DNA of 64,000 nucleotides from assembly GCA_020796225.1 (NCBI GenBank), contig CM036755.1:58361152-58425151 (forward strand). The letters are read 5' to 3'. A program made the translations under genes and the position numbers. Of this stretch, positions 20,885 to 33,017 are shown one piece after another. Source of the stretch: Arion vulgaris (lineage: Eukaryota; Mollusca; Gastropoda; Stylommatophora; Arionidae). The notes below the pieces were generated by a model. It had not been told where the DNA came from. It did no database searches and saw only the letters and a list, made by a program, of their open reading frames with translations. Positions within the stretch are counted from its first letter, which is position 1, and each line of letters opens with the position of its first letter.

Positions 20885-21240
20885 AATTTTACCTAAATAG
20901 GTGAACTGCTCTATTATTTTTATCCTTTTAGATTCCAATGTGATATCTGCATCACTTGCCACAGGTGTCTTAATTATAATTGTCTTTTCATTGCTTGTCT
21001 GCAGTCCAACATTTGATGCTTTAGATGACAAGTTATCAGTTTTTCTGTGCATATCTTACTTGATTTTACTTAACAAGACAATATCATCTGCATCACCTAT
21101 ATTTTCCAGTTAACTATTCTCTTCCCAATCGATGCCAGTTTTGTACCTGCAACATTTTCTCATCACCCAGTCAGGGGTCACTCTAAACAATAGCTGAGAT
21201 CAAATACAGCCTTACTTAACTCCAGTTTCAATTAGAAACC
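20885..21240 (-). pseudogene. LINE reverse transcriptase core fragment
   Basis: The minus strand carries, in order, GVK-GCI (near 21220), DWVMRK, TGIDW and the catalytic GDADDIVLLSKI (near 21090), then SSKASNVGLQTSNEKTIII and ITLESKRIKIIEQFTYLGKI. These are RT motifs 4 to 6 of RTE/CR1-like LINEs, with the A-D-D metal-binding triad kept. Several stops interrupt the frames. Confidence 0.8.
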
Positions 21241-21264
21241 AGTTGCTTTGGCCATCAACACAGC

Positions 21265-21460
21265 AAAATTTATTAGAAAAGATTTCATTAAACTTCTTAC
21301 AAAAATATCCCCACCATTTTCAACATTATATCGGGCACCCTCGCCGGTGTTACAAGGTCGTGTACTGCAGCTGAGATCTTTTTGTGTAAGAAAGAGATCG
21401 GAGCACACATGGTTACTCACCAAAGTGCAATGATGATGGCAATCAATCGATCAATCATTC
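21265..21460 (+). repeat. SINE-C, 3' half
   Basis: It matches SINE-C from CCCCACCATTTTCAACATTA through CTGCAGCTGAGATCTT, GTAAGAAAGAGATCGGAGCA and CAAAGTGCAATGATGATGG to a TCAATCAATC tail. The tRNA-like half is absent. Confidence 0.8.
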
Positions 21461-21464
21461 AGTG

Positions 21465-22740
21465 CTAACTGCACACTATGAACCATCATACAGACTTTTG
21501 ACAACGTTTATTATCATAAAAATTAAATCTAATAAATTCAAGATAGATGGCTGTTGCTTCTCGATATGATTTTCCAAGATTAATCTTAGTGTGGGCTCAA
21601 AGGCGCAGTTTTAGGGACAACGGTGCGCCAGATTTATGTCAGCTGGCACTATTCAAGATCCTGCCCTACCTCCACGTGGTGACCCTGGAAACAGACAGTG
21701 GATCCTGTCTGGCTCAGCGGGTAGGGATCGTTATAAACGTTATACAGGTCTAAAATCATAAATACAATGCACACATCTCCTGGCCGATGTCTGATCAAAT
21801 GCAAAGCAAACGTAGGAGATAAAAGCGCACGAGTCCTCTGTAAACAAATACCAACACTTCCGGAGTATTGCAATGACCGCACTATAATTGACAGCTGTCC
21901 ATGTGAACGATGTGTAGCACATCAACGGGCGCACCACAATTGACAGCTCACGGCAAGTGTCCCTGAGAACACTGCAACGTATCGTGACGACACAAGGGAA
22001 GATTGCAGTAAATAACGTATCGGAGACCAAACGCGGATACATCTCTATTGGGTAAGGTTGGTCGATCCCAAAATCTAATGTCTTGCTCTTTTGCCGACGA
22101 AACTATTCTTCCTGGGACAACCGGGCAAGGTACTGTTGCACGAGTGTAAAATGTAAGGTTGCATTTTAATGTTGGGTAAAAACTAACATCCCAGAAAGAA
22201 CCAGGGTCGGTGATGTTGGCGAGCGCACCATTCTCAATTGCGTTGCTAGCGTCGATTAAATAGACCTTCTAAAAATATGTGCTAGCCCCAGTTCAGTGTT
22301 TCCCGTGGACAGTGAAAATGCAAAGTAGATACTGCAAATTGTCAAGTGGCGATACACGTCTCGAAAAGGCTAAGAATTCTCCTACTCTGGAATAAACACA
22401 CAATGTCTAGAAACGCAAGGTCGACAGTGTAAAGGTTTGACAGGTCCTCCAAATCCAAACAATGACGAAGGCCGACATTTTTCAAAGTGACCTACACAAG
22501 TCAGAAGTCATCCCAGTCTCTGATCAAACGAAAGATTAATCGAACAACCGAAAACCGACCGAGCAAGTGACAAGCTTATGTGTTCCTAATGGCTGAAAAA
22601 AGTTCATAATCCGGAACGACTTCACATAGTTAGAAAGGGCGCATAGTGCAGACATAATCTTAGATAAAGATCATAAAGTTCATATATACGGCGAAAAATG
22701 ATCCTTTTAGAGCGATGAAAACATGAAGGAAAAGGACTTA
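21465..22740. other. unassigned, possibly single-copy sequence
   Basis: This 1.3-kb stretch looks less A+T-rich than its surroundings and has no element motif or in-window repeat. No open frame over about 100 codons with a recognisable domain is present. It is one of the few candidates for host single-copy DNA. Confidence 0.4.
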
Positions 22741-22741
22741 G

Positions 22742-22912
22742 GAAGCTACCCTAGTAAATAAAAAGCGCGCAGAAATAGGGTGTGATGGCCTAGGCACCCA
22801 TAGGCGCATAACTGGCACAACGTACAATCAATCTTAGGCTCAGATCACATACAAAACACAAAGAGTGGTTTAATAAGTAGTCGATATAGGACGTTCGCAG
22901 AAGAAGAAGAAG
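22742..22912 (+). repeat. SINE-A, 3' part
   Basis: It shows GAAGCTACCCTAGTAAATAA, CATAGGCGCATAACTGGCAC, CTTAGGCTCAGATCACATAC, AAGAGTGGTTTAATAAGTAG and the (GAA)n tail. It directly abuts the 3' break of the RT fragment that follows. Confidence 0.8.
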
Positions 22913-23400
22913 TCTTAGTGTAATTAATTGATCTAAGTAGCTTCTTGCTTGTTCAAAACCAGCTTGTTCTTCTCTCAGAGTTGTATCCAATGATCCTTTG
23001 ATCCTAATGAGAATGATTTTGCAAAAAGTCTTGGTCATTACTGATAATAGGGTGATCCCCCTCCAGTTGTTGCAATCTTTGAGATCACATTTTTGAGGGA
23101 TATTAACGATTATTCCCTTTTTCCCATTGATGAGGGACAGTTTATTCTTTCCATATTTGATTAAGTAGTTCTTGTACCTGGTTAATTGCCGTAACATCAG
23201 CCACTTTTAGCATTTCTACAGTAATGTTATCATCAACCGCTGCCTTATTATTTATCAAGGAACGAATTGCCTCCTTGGTCTCAGTGGCATTTATCTATTC
23301 TTCGTTAAGAGAGCTGTTTCTTGCCTCTTCGTCAAACTTAAGTGGTACTAGTGGGTCACGTCTATTTAAAATTTCCTTTAAAATATTTGTATATATATGT
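22913..23400 (-). pseudogene. LINE reverse transcriptase N-terminal fragment
   Basis: The minus strand gives NKAAVDDNITVEMLKVADV (near 23240), KKGIIVNIPQKCDLKDCNNW and RGITLLSVMTKTFCKIIL, then REEQAGFEQARSYLDQLITL. These are RT blocks 1 to 3 (PAE-LK, IVPI-KKGD...NYRGI, E-QAGFR). The conserved pair GFR-GRS is changed to GFEQARS. It lacks the catalytic half. Confidence 0.85.
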
Positions 23401-23439
23401 AAACAAGTGATCAATACAGGTAATGTTTTGAACCCGAAT

Positions 23440-23610
23440 TGAAAAAAACAGGGAAGAGCCTAGACATACCTGGATAAGTTAGCTGGAGACTGATATTAAA
23501 AGGATAGGTAAACATGGAAAGAATTGGAAGAGATGGCAGGAGAGAGGAAGAGCTGTTAGTTGAAGACCTGTGCTCCGTTGGGAGTTGAACAGTGAAGAAA
23601 GAAGAAGAAG
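23440..23610 (+). pseudogene. LINE 3' end (family L-B) with GAA tail
   Basis: Broken plus frames match the L-B tail at 62868-63100: a GRPRHTW-like start, WRLILK, ERIGRDGRREEELLVEDLCS and AACAGTGAAGAAAGAAGAAG. It is heavily decayed. Confidence 0.65.
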
Positions 23611-23611
23611 G

Positions 23612-23988
23612 GATTAATAATATCCCTATTGATTTGATCGTACCCATATGGAAGATTAAGAAGTGAGAAGTTAGAACCAATATTCTCTTGGAGACATGCT
23701 GTAAAATACAATTAACGATAGCTTCTTCTAGAAGAGTTCAAACACAAATCTTATCAAACAGAATAAATTGCTAGAGAAACCAGAGCTGTAAGGAAACCGG
23801 ATTGCTTACACGCTCTATTCATATAATATAAGCAAATTCTGGTTTATCTATGTATACACATATTGGAAGAAATAAATAATGATGATAATAAAGAAGACGG
23901 GAAGTTCATAGAAGAATGTTAACTATTTTTAAATTATTTATTTTCTTTTCAAGAAGCGCTTAACACGGTTTCCAAGAATTGAGGAAAT
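23612..23988. other. unassigned A+T-rich sequence
   Basis: No feature recognised apart from a short AATGATGATAATAAAG run near 23880. Confidence 0.5.
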
Positions 23989-24485
23989 TGTATTAAGTCG
24001 TAGACGATGTATGGAATGAAATTGATAGGAAAGCAAAGATCACAATTCTAGGAGAACGCATAATCACAGTGGCAACGTATAGCTGTGAAACATGGACATT
24101 TAATAAGCAAATGAAAAAGTATAAATGTGCTTTTAAAAGTCAGTGTTACTGAAGAGTTCTCTGTATATCATGGACAGAGAAGAGAAAACCTAGATCTATC
24201 CAGAAGGAATGCAAAATGTGAAAAATAAATTGGCTGGGCTGGTGATACAAATAGAAATGAGAAAATTGAAGTAATTTTAATATATACAAAGACATGAAGG
24301 GCTGGAAAAGTTCATTATGAAAGGAAGCTTTGCATTAAAGCGCAGAAGAGGAAGACCACGGAGAAGATGGACATAACTAATGATTTGAGCATGACGGCAG
24401 TATGGGTATATGAGCAAACAAAATCCCTTAAAGACTGTTAAGGAGGTAAAGTACTGCTCAGGACAAGTTATTGGATAATGTACAC
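23989..24485 (+). pseudogene. LINE RT C-terminal fragment (family L-A)
   Basis: The plus strand gives ITVATYSCETWTFNKQMKKY, then VLCISWTEKRKPRSIQKE, RHEGLEKFIMKG and LKRRRGRPRRRWT. It ends AAAGTACTGCTCAGGACAAG, the same 3' sequence as the copies at 35.6 kb and 60.95 kb. Multiple stops. It supplies the order of L-A segments used for the array comparison at 14233. Confidence 0.8.
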
Positions 24486-24489
24486 TGTA

Positions 24490-25017
24490 GGTAGACGATA
24501 CAAATGTAGACTGTAGGTAAACGATACAATATCACCTGTATTATGTTATGATTCACATTTACATCCCGAACTCAATCTGCATTATGTTGTAGTTGATACC
24601 ATATCGCCGGTGCTAATACACGCTCTCGTGTCATTAACACAGACTGCAAACATACAGCATAACAACAGCAAATGTCTAAGTAAACTAAATCTTCTGTCCT
24701 GATAAGTTTCAGATTCAATTTTACCGTGGCAGTGCATTTTATTCCGATCGTAACTACTCTCAGGTCAACTCAGCTTCAAGTGGATGCCAGAAAAAGCACT
24801 GGATATAAAGGCAACCTACGTGAGATTGACAACATTACACATCGTGTGCTTAAGGCCAGTGAAAAATACATGCCTGTACCGTATTTCTCAAATATATCAT
24901 GTTACAAAAATTGTTCATTGTGCCTAAAATAAATTGAACAACAAAAATATGTAAAGAACTCGGTTTCATACCCTGATGTATACTGAAGAAATATGGGGCT
25001 AGGACAGTACTTGTTTT
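24490..25017. other. unassigned sequence
   Basis: A 27-bp stretch (TGTAGGTAGACGATACAAATG) is imperfectly doubled at 24485-24530. Nothing else is recognised. Confidence 0.5.
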
Positions 25018-25440
25018 GTTGATTGATTGATTGATTGATTGATTGTACCATCTTCAGTGCACTTCGTTGAATAACCATGTGTTCCACGATCTCTTTCTTA
25101 CACAGCAAGATCTCAGCTGCAGTGCATGAACTCTGTAGCACCGGCGAGTGTCCTCGATGCAATTTTCTAGATGGTGAAAATATTTATGTAGAAAATTATT
25201 TATTTTAATCTTTTCTAACGAATTTTTCCATGCACGGCTTTACAGCCTGCTCTTCTCTATTTTGAACGGCCAAGGGTTCTTTTACGAGCTCAAATTGAAC
25301 ACAGTACCTACGTTTTAATCCTCTGTTTCCAATAGGACTAGGAACTCGATCTCATCTACACTGAGACCAGGGATCTCTGAAAATATCCATATGGGTCCAC
25401 GAGGAGCGAACCTGGTACCTTGGCACGAGAACAGTATCTA
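25018..25440 (-). mobile_element. SINE-C copy, 5' head merging into an array
   Basis: The plus-strand view starts with the (GATT)n tail, then GATCTCTTTCTTACACAGCA, GCCTGCTCTTCTCTATTTTG, ACACTGAGACCAGGGATCTC and the inverse B box GAGCGAACCTGGTACC. The head region beyond 25430 is CTAACCTCTCACACAGAG and passes without a break into units of the 25-bp array. Confidence 0.85.
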
Positions 25441-28400
25441 ACCTCTCACACAGAGCACCTCTCCCACAGAGATGCTACCTCTACGACAGACTACTCTAGC
25501 AGAGAGCTACCTCTACGCCACAGAGGCATACCTGCTAGACTCCTCTGCACAAGAGCTACCTCTACGCCACAGAGAGCTACCTCTACGCCACAGAGAGCTA
25601 CCTCTACGCCACAGAGATGCATAACCTCTACGCCACAGAGATGCAATACCTCTACGCCACAGAGATGCAATAACCTCTACGCACAGAGATGCAATAACCT
25701 CTACGCCACAGAGATGCAATACCTCTACGCCACAGGAGCAATAACCTCTACGCCACAGAGATGCAATAACCTCTACGCCACAGAGAGCTACCTCTAGCAC
25801 AGAGATGCTAACCTCTACGCCACAGAGAGCTACCTCTACCCACAGAGAGCTACCTCTACGCCACAGAGATGCTAACCTCTACGCCACAGAGGACTACCTC
25901 TACGCCACAGAGAGCTACCTCTACGCCACAGAGACTACCTCTACCCACAGAGAGCTACCTCTACGCCACAGAGATGCAATAACCTCTACGCCACAGAGAT
26001 GCAATAACCTCTCCCTCTACGCCACAGAGATGCAATAACCTCTACGCCACAGAGATGCAATAACCTCTACGCCACAGAGATGCAATAACCTCTACCCCTA
26101 CAGGATGCAATAACCTCTACGCTACAGAGATGCAATAACCTCTACGCCACAGAGATGCAATAACCTCTACGCCACAGAGATGCAATAACCTCTACGCCAC
26201 AGAGATGCAATAACCTCTACACCACAGAGATGCAATAACCTCTACGCCACAGAGATGCAATAACCTCTACGCCACAGAGATGCAATAACCTCTACGCCAC
26301 AGAGATGCAATAACTCTCTACGGGAGCTACCTCTACAGAGGATGCAATAACCTCTACGCCACAGAGATGCAATAACCTCTACGCCACAGAGTGCAATAAC
26401 CTCTACGCCACAGAGATGCAATAACCTCTACGCACAGAGATGCAATAACCTCTACGCCACAGAGATGCAATAACCTCTACGCTACAGAGATGCAATAACC
26501 TCTACGCCACAGAGATGCAATAACCTCTACGCCACAGAGATGCAATAACCTCTACGCCACAGAGATGCAATAACCTCTACCCACAGAGATGCAATAACCT
26601 CCATGCACTGCCACAGAGATGCAATAACCTCTACGCCACAGAGATGCAATAACCTCTACGCCACAGAGATGCAATAACCTCTACGCCACAGAGATGCAAT
26701 AACCTCTACGCCACAGAGATGCAATAACCTCTACGCCACAGAGATGCAATAACCTCTACACCACAGAGATGCAATAACCTCTACGCCACAGAGATGCAAT
26801 AACCTCTACGCCACAGAGATGCAATAACCTCTACCCCACAGAGATGCAATAACCTCTACGCCACAGAGATGCAATAACCTCTACTGCACAGAGATGCAAT
26901 AACCTCTACGCCACAGAGATGCAATAACCTCTACGCCACAGAGATGCAATAACCTCTACGCCACAGAGATGCAATAACCTCTACGCCACAGAGATGCAAT
27001 AACCTCTACGCCACAGAGATGCAATAACCTCTACGCCACAGAGATGCAATAACCTCTACGACACAGAGATGCAATAACCTCTACGCCACAGAGATGCAAT
27101 AACCTCTACGCATCAGAGATGCAATAACCTCTACGCCACAGAGATGCAATAACCTCTACGCCACAGAGATGCAATAACCTCTACGCCACAGAGATGCAAT
27201 AACCTCTACGCCACAGAGATGCAATAACCTCTACGCCACAGAGATGCAATAACCTCTACGCCACAGAGATGCAATAACCTCTACGCCACAGAGATGCAAT
27301 AACCTCTACGCCACAGAGATGCAATAACCTCTACGCCACAGATGCAATAACCTCTACCCACAGGATGCAATAACCTCTACGCCACAGAGATGCAATAACC
27401 TCTACGCCACAGAGATGCAATAACCTCTACGCCACAGAGATGCAATAACCTCTACGCCACAGAGATGCAATAACCTCTACGCCACAGAGATGCAATAACC
27501 TCTACGCCACAGAGATGCAATAACCTCTACGCCACAGAGATTCAATAACCTCTACGCCACAGAGATGCAATAACCTCTACGCCACAGAGATGCAATAACC
27601 TCTACGCCACAGAGATGCAATAACCTCTACGCCACAGAGATGCAATAACCTCTACGCCACAGAGATGCAATAACCTCTACACCACAGAGATGCAATAACC
27701 TCTACGCCACAGAGATGCAATAACCTCTACGCCACAGAGATGCAATAACCTCTACGCCACAGAGATGCAATAACCTCTACGCTACAGAGATGCAATAACC
27801 TCTACGCCACAGAGATGCAATAACCTCTACGCCACAGAGATGCAATAACCTCTACGCCACAGAGATGCAATAACCTCTACGCCACAGAGATGCAATAACC
27901 TCTACGCCACAGAGATGCAATAACCTCTACGCCACAGAGATGCAATAACCTCTACGCCACAGAGATGCAATAACCTCTACGCCACAGAGATGCAATAACC
28001 TCTACGCCAACAAGATGCAATAACCTCTACGCCACAGAGATGCAATAACCTCTACGCCACAGAGATGTAATAACCTCTACGCCACAGAGATGCAATAACC
28101 TCTACGCCACAGAGATGCAATAACCTCTACGCCACAGAGATGCAATAACCTCTACGCCACAGAGATGCAATAACCTCTACGCCACAGAGATGCAATAACC
28201 TCTACGCCACAGAGATGCAATAACCTCTACGCCACAGAGATGCAATAACCTCTACGCCACAGAGATGCAATAACCTCTACGCCACAGAGATGCAATACCC
28301 TCTACGCCACAGAGATGCAATAACCTCTACGCCACAGAGATGCAATAACCTCTACGCCACAGAGATGCAATAACCTCTACGCCACAGAGATGCAATAACC

Positions 28401-29765
28401 TCTACGCCACAGAGATGCAATAACCTCTACGCCACAGAGATGCAATAACCTCTACGCCACAGAGATGCAATAACCTCTACGCCACAGAGATGCAATAACC
28501 TCTACGCTACAGAGATGCAATAACCTCTACGCCACAGAGATGCAATAACCTCTACCCCTACAGAGATGCAATAACCTCTACGCCACAGAGATGCAATAAC
28601 CTCTACGCCACAGAGATGCAATAACCTCTACGCCACAGAGATGCAATAACCTCTACGCCACAGAGATGCAATAACCTCTACGCCACAGAGATGCACTAAC
28701 CTCTACGCCACAGAGATGCAATAACCTCTACGCCACAGAGATGCACTAACCTCTACGCCACAGAGATGCAATAACCTCTACGCCACAGAGATGCAATAAC
28801 CTCTACGCCACAGAGATGCAATAACCTCTACGCCACAGAGATGTAATAACCTCTACGCCACAGAGATGCAATAACCTCTACGCCACAGAGATGCAATAAC
28901 CTCTACGCCACAGAGATGCAATAACCTCTACGCCACAGAGATGCAATAACCTCTACGCCACAGAGATGTAATAACCTCTACGCCACAGAGATGTAATAAC
29001 CTCTACGCCACAGAGATGCAATAACCTCTACGCCACAGAGATGCAATAACCTCTACGCCACAGAGATGCAATAACCTCTACGCCACAGAGATGTAATAAC
29101 CTCTACGCCACAGAGATGCAATAACCTCTACGCCACAGAGATGCAATAACCTCTACGCCACAGAGATGCAATAACCTCTACGCCACAGAGATGCAATAAC
29201 CTCTACGCCACAGAGATGCAATAACCTCTACGCCACAGAGATGCAATAACCTCTACGCCACAGAGATGCAATAACCTCTACGCCACAGAGATGCAATAAC
29301 CTCTACGCCACAGAGATGCAATAACCTCTACGCCACAGAGATGCAATAACCTCTACGCCACAGAGATGCAATAACCTCTACGCCACAGAGATGCAATAAC
29401 CTCTACGCCACAGAGATGCAATAACCTCTACGCTACAGAGATGCAATAACCTCTACGCCACAGAGATGCAATAACCTCTACGCCACAGAGATGCAATAAC
29501 CTCTACGCCACAGAGATGCAATAACCTCTACGCCACAGAGATGCAATAACCTCTACGCCACAGAGATGCAATAACCTCTACGCCACAGAGATGCAATAAC
29601 CTCTACGCCACAGAGATGCAATAACCTCTACGCCACAGAGATGCAATAACCTCTACGCCACAGAGATGCAATAACCTCTACGCCACAGAGATGCAATAAC
29701 CTCTACGCCACAGAGATGCAATAACCTCTACGCCACAGAGATGCAATAACCTCTACGCCACAGAG
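25441..29765. repeat. 25-bp satellite, about 170 copies, derived from a SINE head
   Basis: The main unit is ATGCAATAACCTCTACGCCA plus CAGAG. Its inverse contains CTCTGTGGCGTAGAGGTTA, the 5' head of SINE-C (CTCTGTGGCGTAGATGTTAG in the copy ending at 36480). The left 900 bases are irregular, with 22-24-bp units (AGAGCTACCTCTACGCCAC) and many one-base losses. From about 26640 rightwards units are almost identical. There is no room for unique spacers, so it is not a CRISPR. It contains one CpG per unit. Confidence 0.97.
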
Positions 29766-29975
29766 AGCCAAAATTGTTTTGCTGACCGACGGTATACGAT
29801 TTATGACCTGGTGAACATCACGCCATACTCCCGTGTTTCTCTGGAACCAGCCTGAGTCTGGATAGAAATAAAAGTTGATACGGTGGAAAAAAACTCACCC
29901 GTGGTCGAATTTGATCCCGAATCACACAATTACTAAAGAGGTGCACTAACCACTATACAGTCGCGACTCTTCTTA
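29766..29975 (-). repeat. tRNA-like SINE fragment beside the 25-bp array
   Basis: The minus strand reads GTCGCGACTGTATAGTGGTT AGTGC (A-box-like TATAGTGGTTAG), then ATTCGGGATCAAATTCGAC as a weak B box, and a body ending CAGCAAAACAATTTTGGCT at the array edge. It does not match SINE-C or SINE-D, so it is a separate family seen once. Confidence 0.5.
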
Positions 29976-30017
29976 TCGAGCTGTACGTTGTCTAGAGCTT
30001 TCTTTAATAAACAATTT

Positions 30018-30320
30018 AATCTACGGGTCTTTGTGGCTAAGTGGTTAAGTGGTTAAGTGGCTAAGTGGTTAAGCAATTGCCTTGAGAGTTGAATGTCATG
30101 GGTTCCAATCAGTACCGCGCCGTTCTGCATTTTTTTCAGAGACCCTAAGATTGTTGCCGGAGCTACGGAGTTCGTGCTGTGTGTAATACCCTGTGCCATA
30201 TTGGGTAAAACCTAGTGCAATGAAGTCAATCCTTCGGTTTTGAAACCCCTTTAACGCATACATTCATTCAGTTACAAACCCCTTTAACGCATACATTCAT
30301 TCAGTTACAAACCCTTTGCT
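30018..30320 (+). mobile_element. SINE-D copy with internal duplications
   Basis: The head is TTTGTGGCTAAGTGGTTAAG, in which the AAGTGGTTAAGTGG segment is repeated three to four times. The B box is GTGGGTTCCAATCAG-like and decayed (ATGGGTTCCAATC). The body has CGCCGTTCTG, GAGACCCTAAGATTGTTGCC, GCTACGGAGTTCGTGCTGTG and AATGAAGTCAATCCTTCGG. A 33-bp tail segment (AACCCCTTTAACGCATACAT) is doubled. Confidence 0.85.
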
Positions 30321-30329
30321 ATCAGACAG

Positions 30330-30839
30330 CTCTTCCGAAAACATCGATCATTTGCAAAGTGCTCAGCATTTTCCAGGTGACCACATTTTGAAAAAAAAAC
30401 CAGAAAAAGGATATTCCATTAGCGATTCAAAATTAAACCACATTATTTGTATTCGGTGCCAGAGAAACAGGGAACAATAAAGGGGGTTGACGTGACCACA
30501 TGAGAAACCCTGCGCAGTAGGTCACAAAATACGAGCCAAACAGCATATCCATAAGAACACGTTATATTGTAAAAGCAGGCTCGTTAACTATTTTTTATTT
30601 TCATTTATATTATATTTAAATTTTAAAATTCTGAAAGAAACAAGTGTTTACAAGAAAAAGAAAGGGAAACTAAATTTGTTTCTTGTGTTTCTGTAGCCAA
30701 AAATGTTGATGCCATTTAAAAATTGATATTTCTAGTTCAGCAATGGTGCAACAAAGTTTATCCCTCATTTACCGCTGCTCAAGCATCAATGACCTAATAA
30801 ATGGATAACTGGACACGCTGAGAAATGCATACATATTAA
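30330..30839. other. unassigned A+T-rich sequence
   Basis: No recognised feature. Confidence 0.5.
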
Positions 30840-30930
30840 AACTGATAACAATGAGTTTGTTTTGTAAGAACCCCAGGGGAAGCGACGTAAGCAATGAACA
30901 TGATCAATAAATATACAGTGTACAAGTATT
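30840..30930 (+). repeat. repeat G, segment 1
   Basis: ACAATGAGTTTGTTTTGT, GAAGCGACGTAAGCAATGAA and ATCAATAAATATACAGTGTA match 59235-59315. At 59 kb this segment is followed directly by segments 2 and 3. Confidence 0.75.
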
Positions 30931-31559
30931 ATTGTTCGTTCATGCAAGGTTCTGTTCCAAGTCTCTTCCTGAACATTTTTACCGATCGATATAAATCCAT
31001 CCACTTTGACAGAAATTATTGATATTTACATTTTTCTATAGAGAACAGTGGCGACCTTCGTAAAGTATTTTTTTATCACCCAAACCTTTCATGCTGTAAG
31101 ACTTTACTTATTTGTTTATAGTAAAATAACAGCAATGTTGATGTGGTTTACACGTATAAGTTTAACATTACTGTGGTCAAGTATTTCTAAATTTACGCAT
31201 TTGTATGCTCCACATGCAATTCAGCGAGATTGAAAATCAGGAATCCCGTGGAATTAATCATTTTACAATATATCTGAACGATTGTCACTGGTGTATACAC
31301 ACACCATGAATTTTCATTCATAAAAGTGGAAGATATTTGTTCGCTATGTCCCATTCCTTTTATAATATGTAATAGGGATACGCCTTTGCAAACATTCGCC
31401 ACCATTTTCTATATTATTGTAAATTCTAGTAAGGTCGTGAGGTATATAAGGCCGCCTACAAAAAAATTACTGTTATGGATCAGGTAGATTTTTTTACAAT
31501 TCAAATCTTAGTGTGTTCGCGAATTTTTAAACAAACTTTTAAAACTTTTGAAAAAAAAA
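30931..31559. other. unassigned A+T-rich insert within repeat G
   Basis: This stretch has no counterpart in the compact repeat G at 59225-59575. The string TTTCTATAGAGAACAGTGGC at 31033 recurs at 32717. Confidence 0.5.
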
Positions 31560-31715
31560 CTAATTATCAAACACATGATTCGAACCACTTATCCATATTT
31601 CTGACGTCACCTAGCCTAGGCTAGAAATACGAGTGTTCTTACGAACACAACAAGCAATTAAAAAATGGATTTACTGAGGAGTGTCTTTGACAACCGCTTT
31701 GTTTTAGATATGTAG
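31560..31715 (+). repeat. repeat G, segment 2
   Basis: CATGATTCGAACCACTTATC, GTTCTTACGAACACAAC and TTTACTGAGGAGTGTCTTTG match 59345-59495. The GATTCGAAC string is an inverse B-box-like sequence, so repeat G may itself be tRNA-related on the minus strand. Confidence 0.75.
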
Positions 31716-32569
31716 TAGTCTTGATGAGCGGGCTGCTGAATCACACAGGGTGTTTAGTGTTTTAGATAAGTAGTAGGCTTGATGAGCGGGTTGCTGAATT
31801 ACACAGGGTGTTAAGTGTTTTAGATATGTAGTAGTCTTGATGAGCGGGTTGCTGAATCACACAGGGTGTTTAGTGTTTAGATATGTAGTAGTCTTGATGA
31901 GCGGGTTGCTGAATCACACAGGGTGTTAAGTGTTTTAGATATGTTGTAGGCTTGATGAGCGGGTTGCTGAATCACACAGGGTGTTTAGTGTTTTAGATAT
32001 GTAGTAGGCTTGATGAGCGGGTTGCTGAATCACATAGGGTGTTAAGTGTTTTAGATATGTAGTAGTCTTGATGAGCGGGTTGCTGAATCACACAGGGTGT
32101 TTAGTGTTTAGATATGTAGTAGTCTTGATGAGCGGGTTGCTGAATCACACAGGGTGTTAAGTGTTTTAGATATGTTGTAGGCTTGATGAGCGGGTTGCTG
32201 AATCACACAGGGTGTTTAGTGTTTTAGATATGTAGTAGGCTTGATGAGCGGGTTGCTGAATCACACAGGGTGTTTAGTGTTTTAGATATGTAGTAGGCTT
32301 GATGAGCGGGTTGCTGAATCACACAGGGTGTTTAGTGTTTAGATATGTAGTAGTCTTGATGAGCGGGTTGCTGAATCACACAGGGTGTTAAGTGTTTTAG
32401 ATATGTTGTAGGCTTGATGAGCGGGTTGCTGAATCACACAGGGTGTTTAGTGTTTTAGATATGTAGTAGGCTTGATGAGCGGGTTGCTGAATCACACAGG
32501 GTGTTTAGTGTTTTAGATATGTAGTAGGCTTGATGAGCGGGCTGCTGAATCACACAGGGTGTTTAGTGC
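31701..32569. repeat. 58-bp minisatellite with 231-bp higher-order period
   Basis: The unit is ATATGTAGTAGGCTTGATGA, GCGGGTTGCTGAATCACACA, GGGTGTTTAGTGTTTTAG, about 15 copies. A 57-bp variant (TAGTGTTTAG) recurs at 31871, 32102 and 32333, exactly 231 bp apart, so four-unit blocks have been copied. The first and last units alone share GCGGGCTGCTG. Confidence 0.95.
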
Positions 32570-32576
32570 ATGATAG

Positions 32577-33015
32577 ATGTTGTTGACTACTTTAGACAAG
32601 ATGGTAATGACACCAACTCTTCTCTTGGTAGGTTATTTCATATTTATTGATGTTATTTTTAGTAGTTGTTTACCAACACGTCTGCTCGTGTCCAGTGTTT
32701 ATATCGGTCTCCTATATTTCTATAGAGAACAGTGGCGTTTATTGACCACAATTATTTATATGTTATATTATGTTTATATATGTTTATATTATATGTTTTC
32801 ACTATCGTTGCTAGGAAGTCCTAACTAATCTACGTCAGACTCATTCTAGTGCTGCTGTTCTCATCATAGTGCGCAGCTTTGGTGTGCAAACCCTACGGTG
32901 TTTCCTTATACTATCTAGCCCCGTTTCTACTATCCTATCTACTTGTCTAGTATGAGACCCTCTTCCCTGGGGCAATGGCCGAGAGCCCCCTGCATAGCCA
33001 TTTCCTCCAACAGAT
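32577..33015. other. unassigned sequence
   Basis: An 83-codon plus frame at 32577-32828 is leucine/tyrosine-rich by composition only. I see no domain in it. Confidence 0.5.
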
Positions 33016-33017
33016 AG

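Noticed and set aside
25441..29765. CRISPR-like look of a long regular array
   Set aside because: Units are contiguous at 25 bp with no unique spacers, no cas genes are near, and the rest of the window is eukaryotic.
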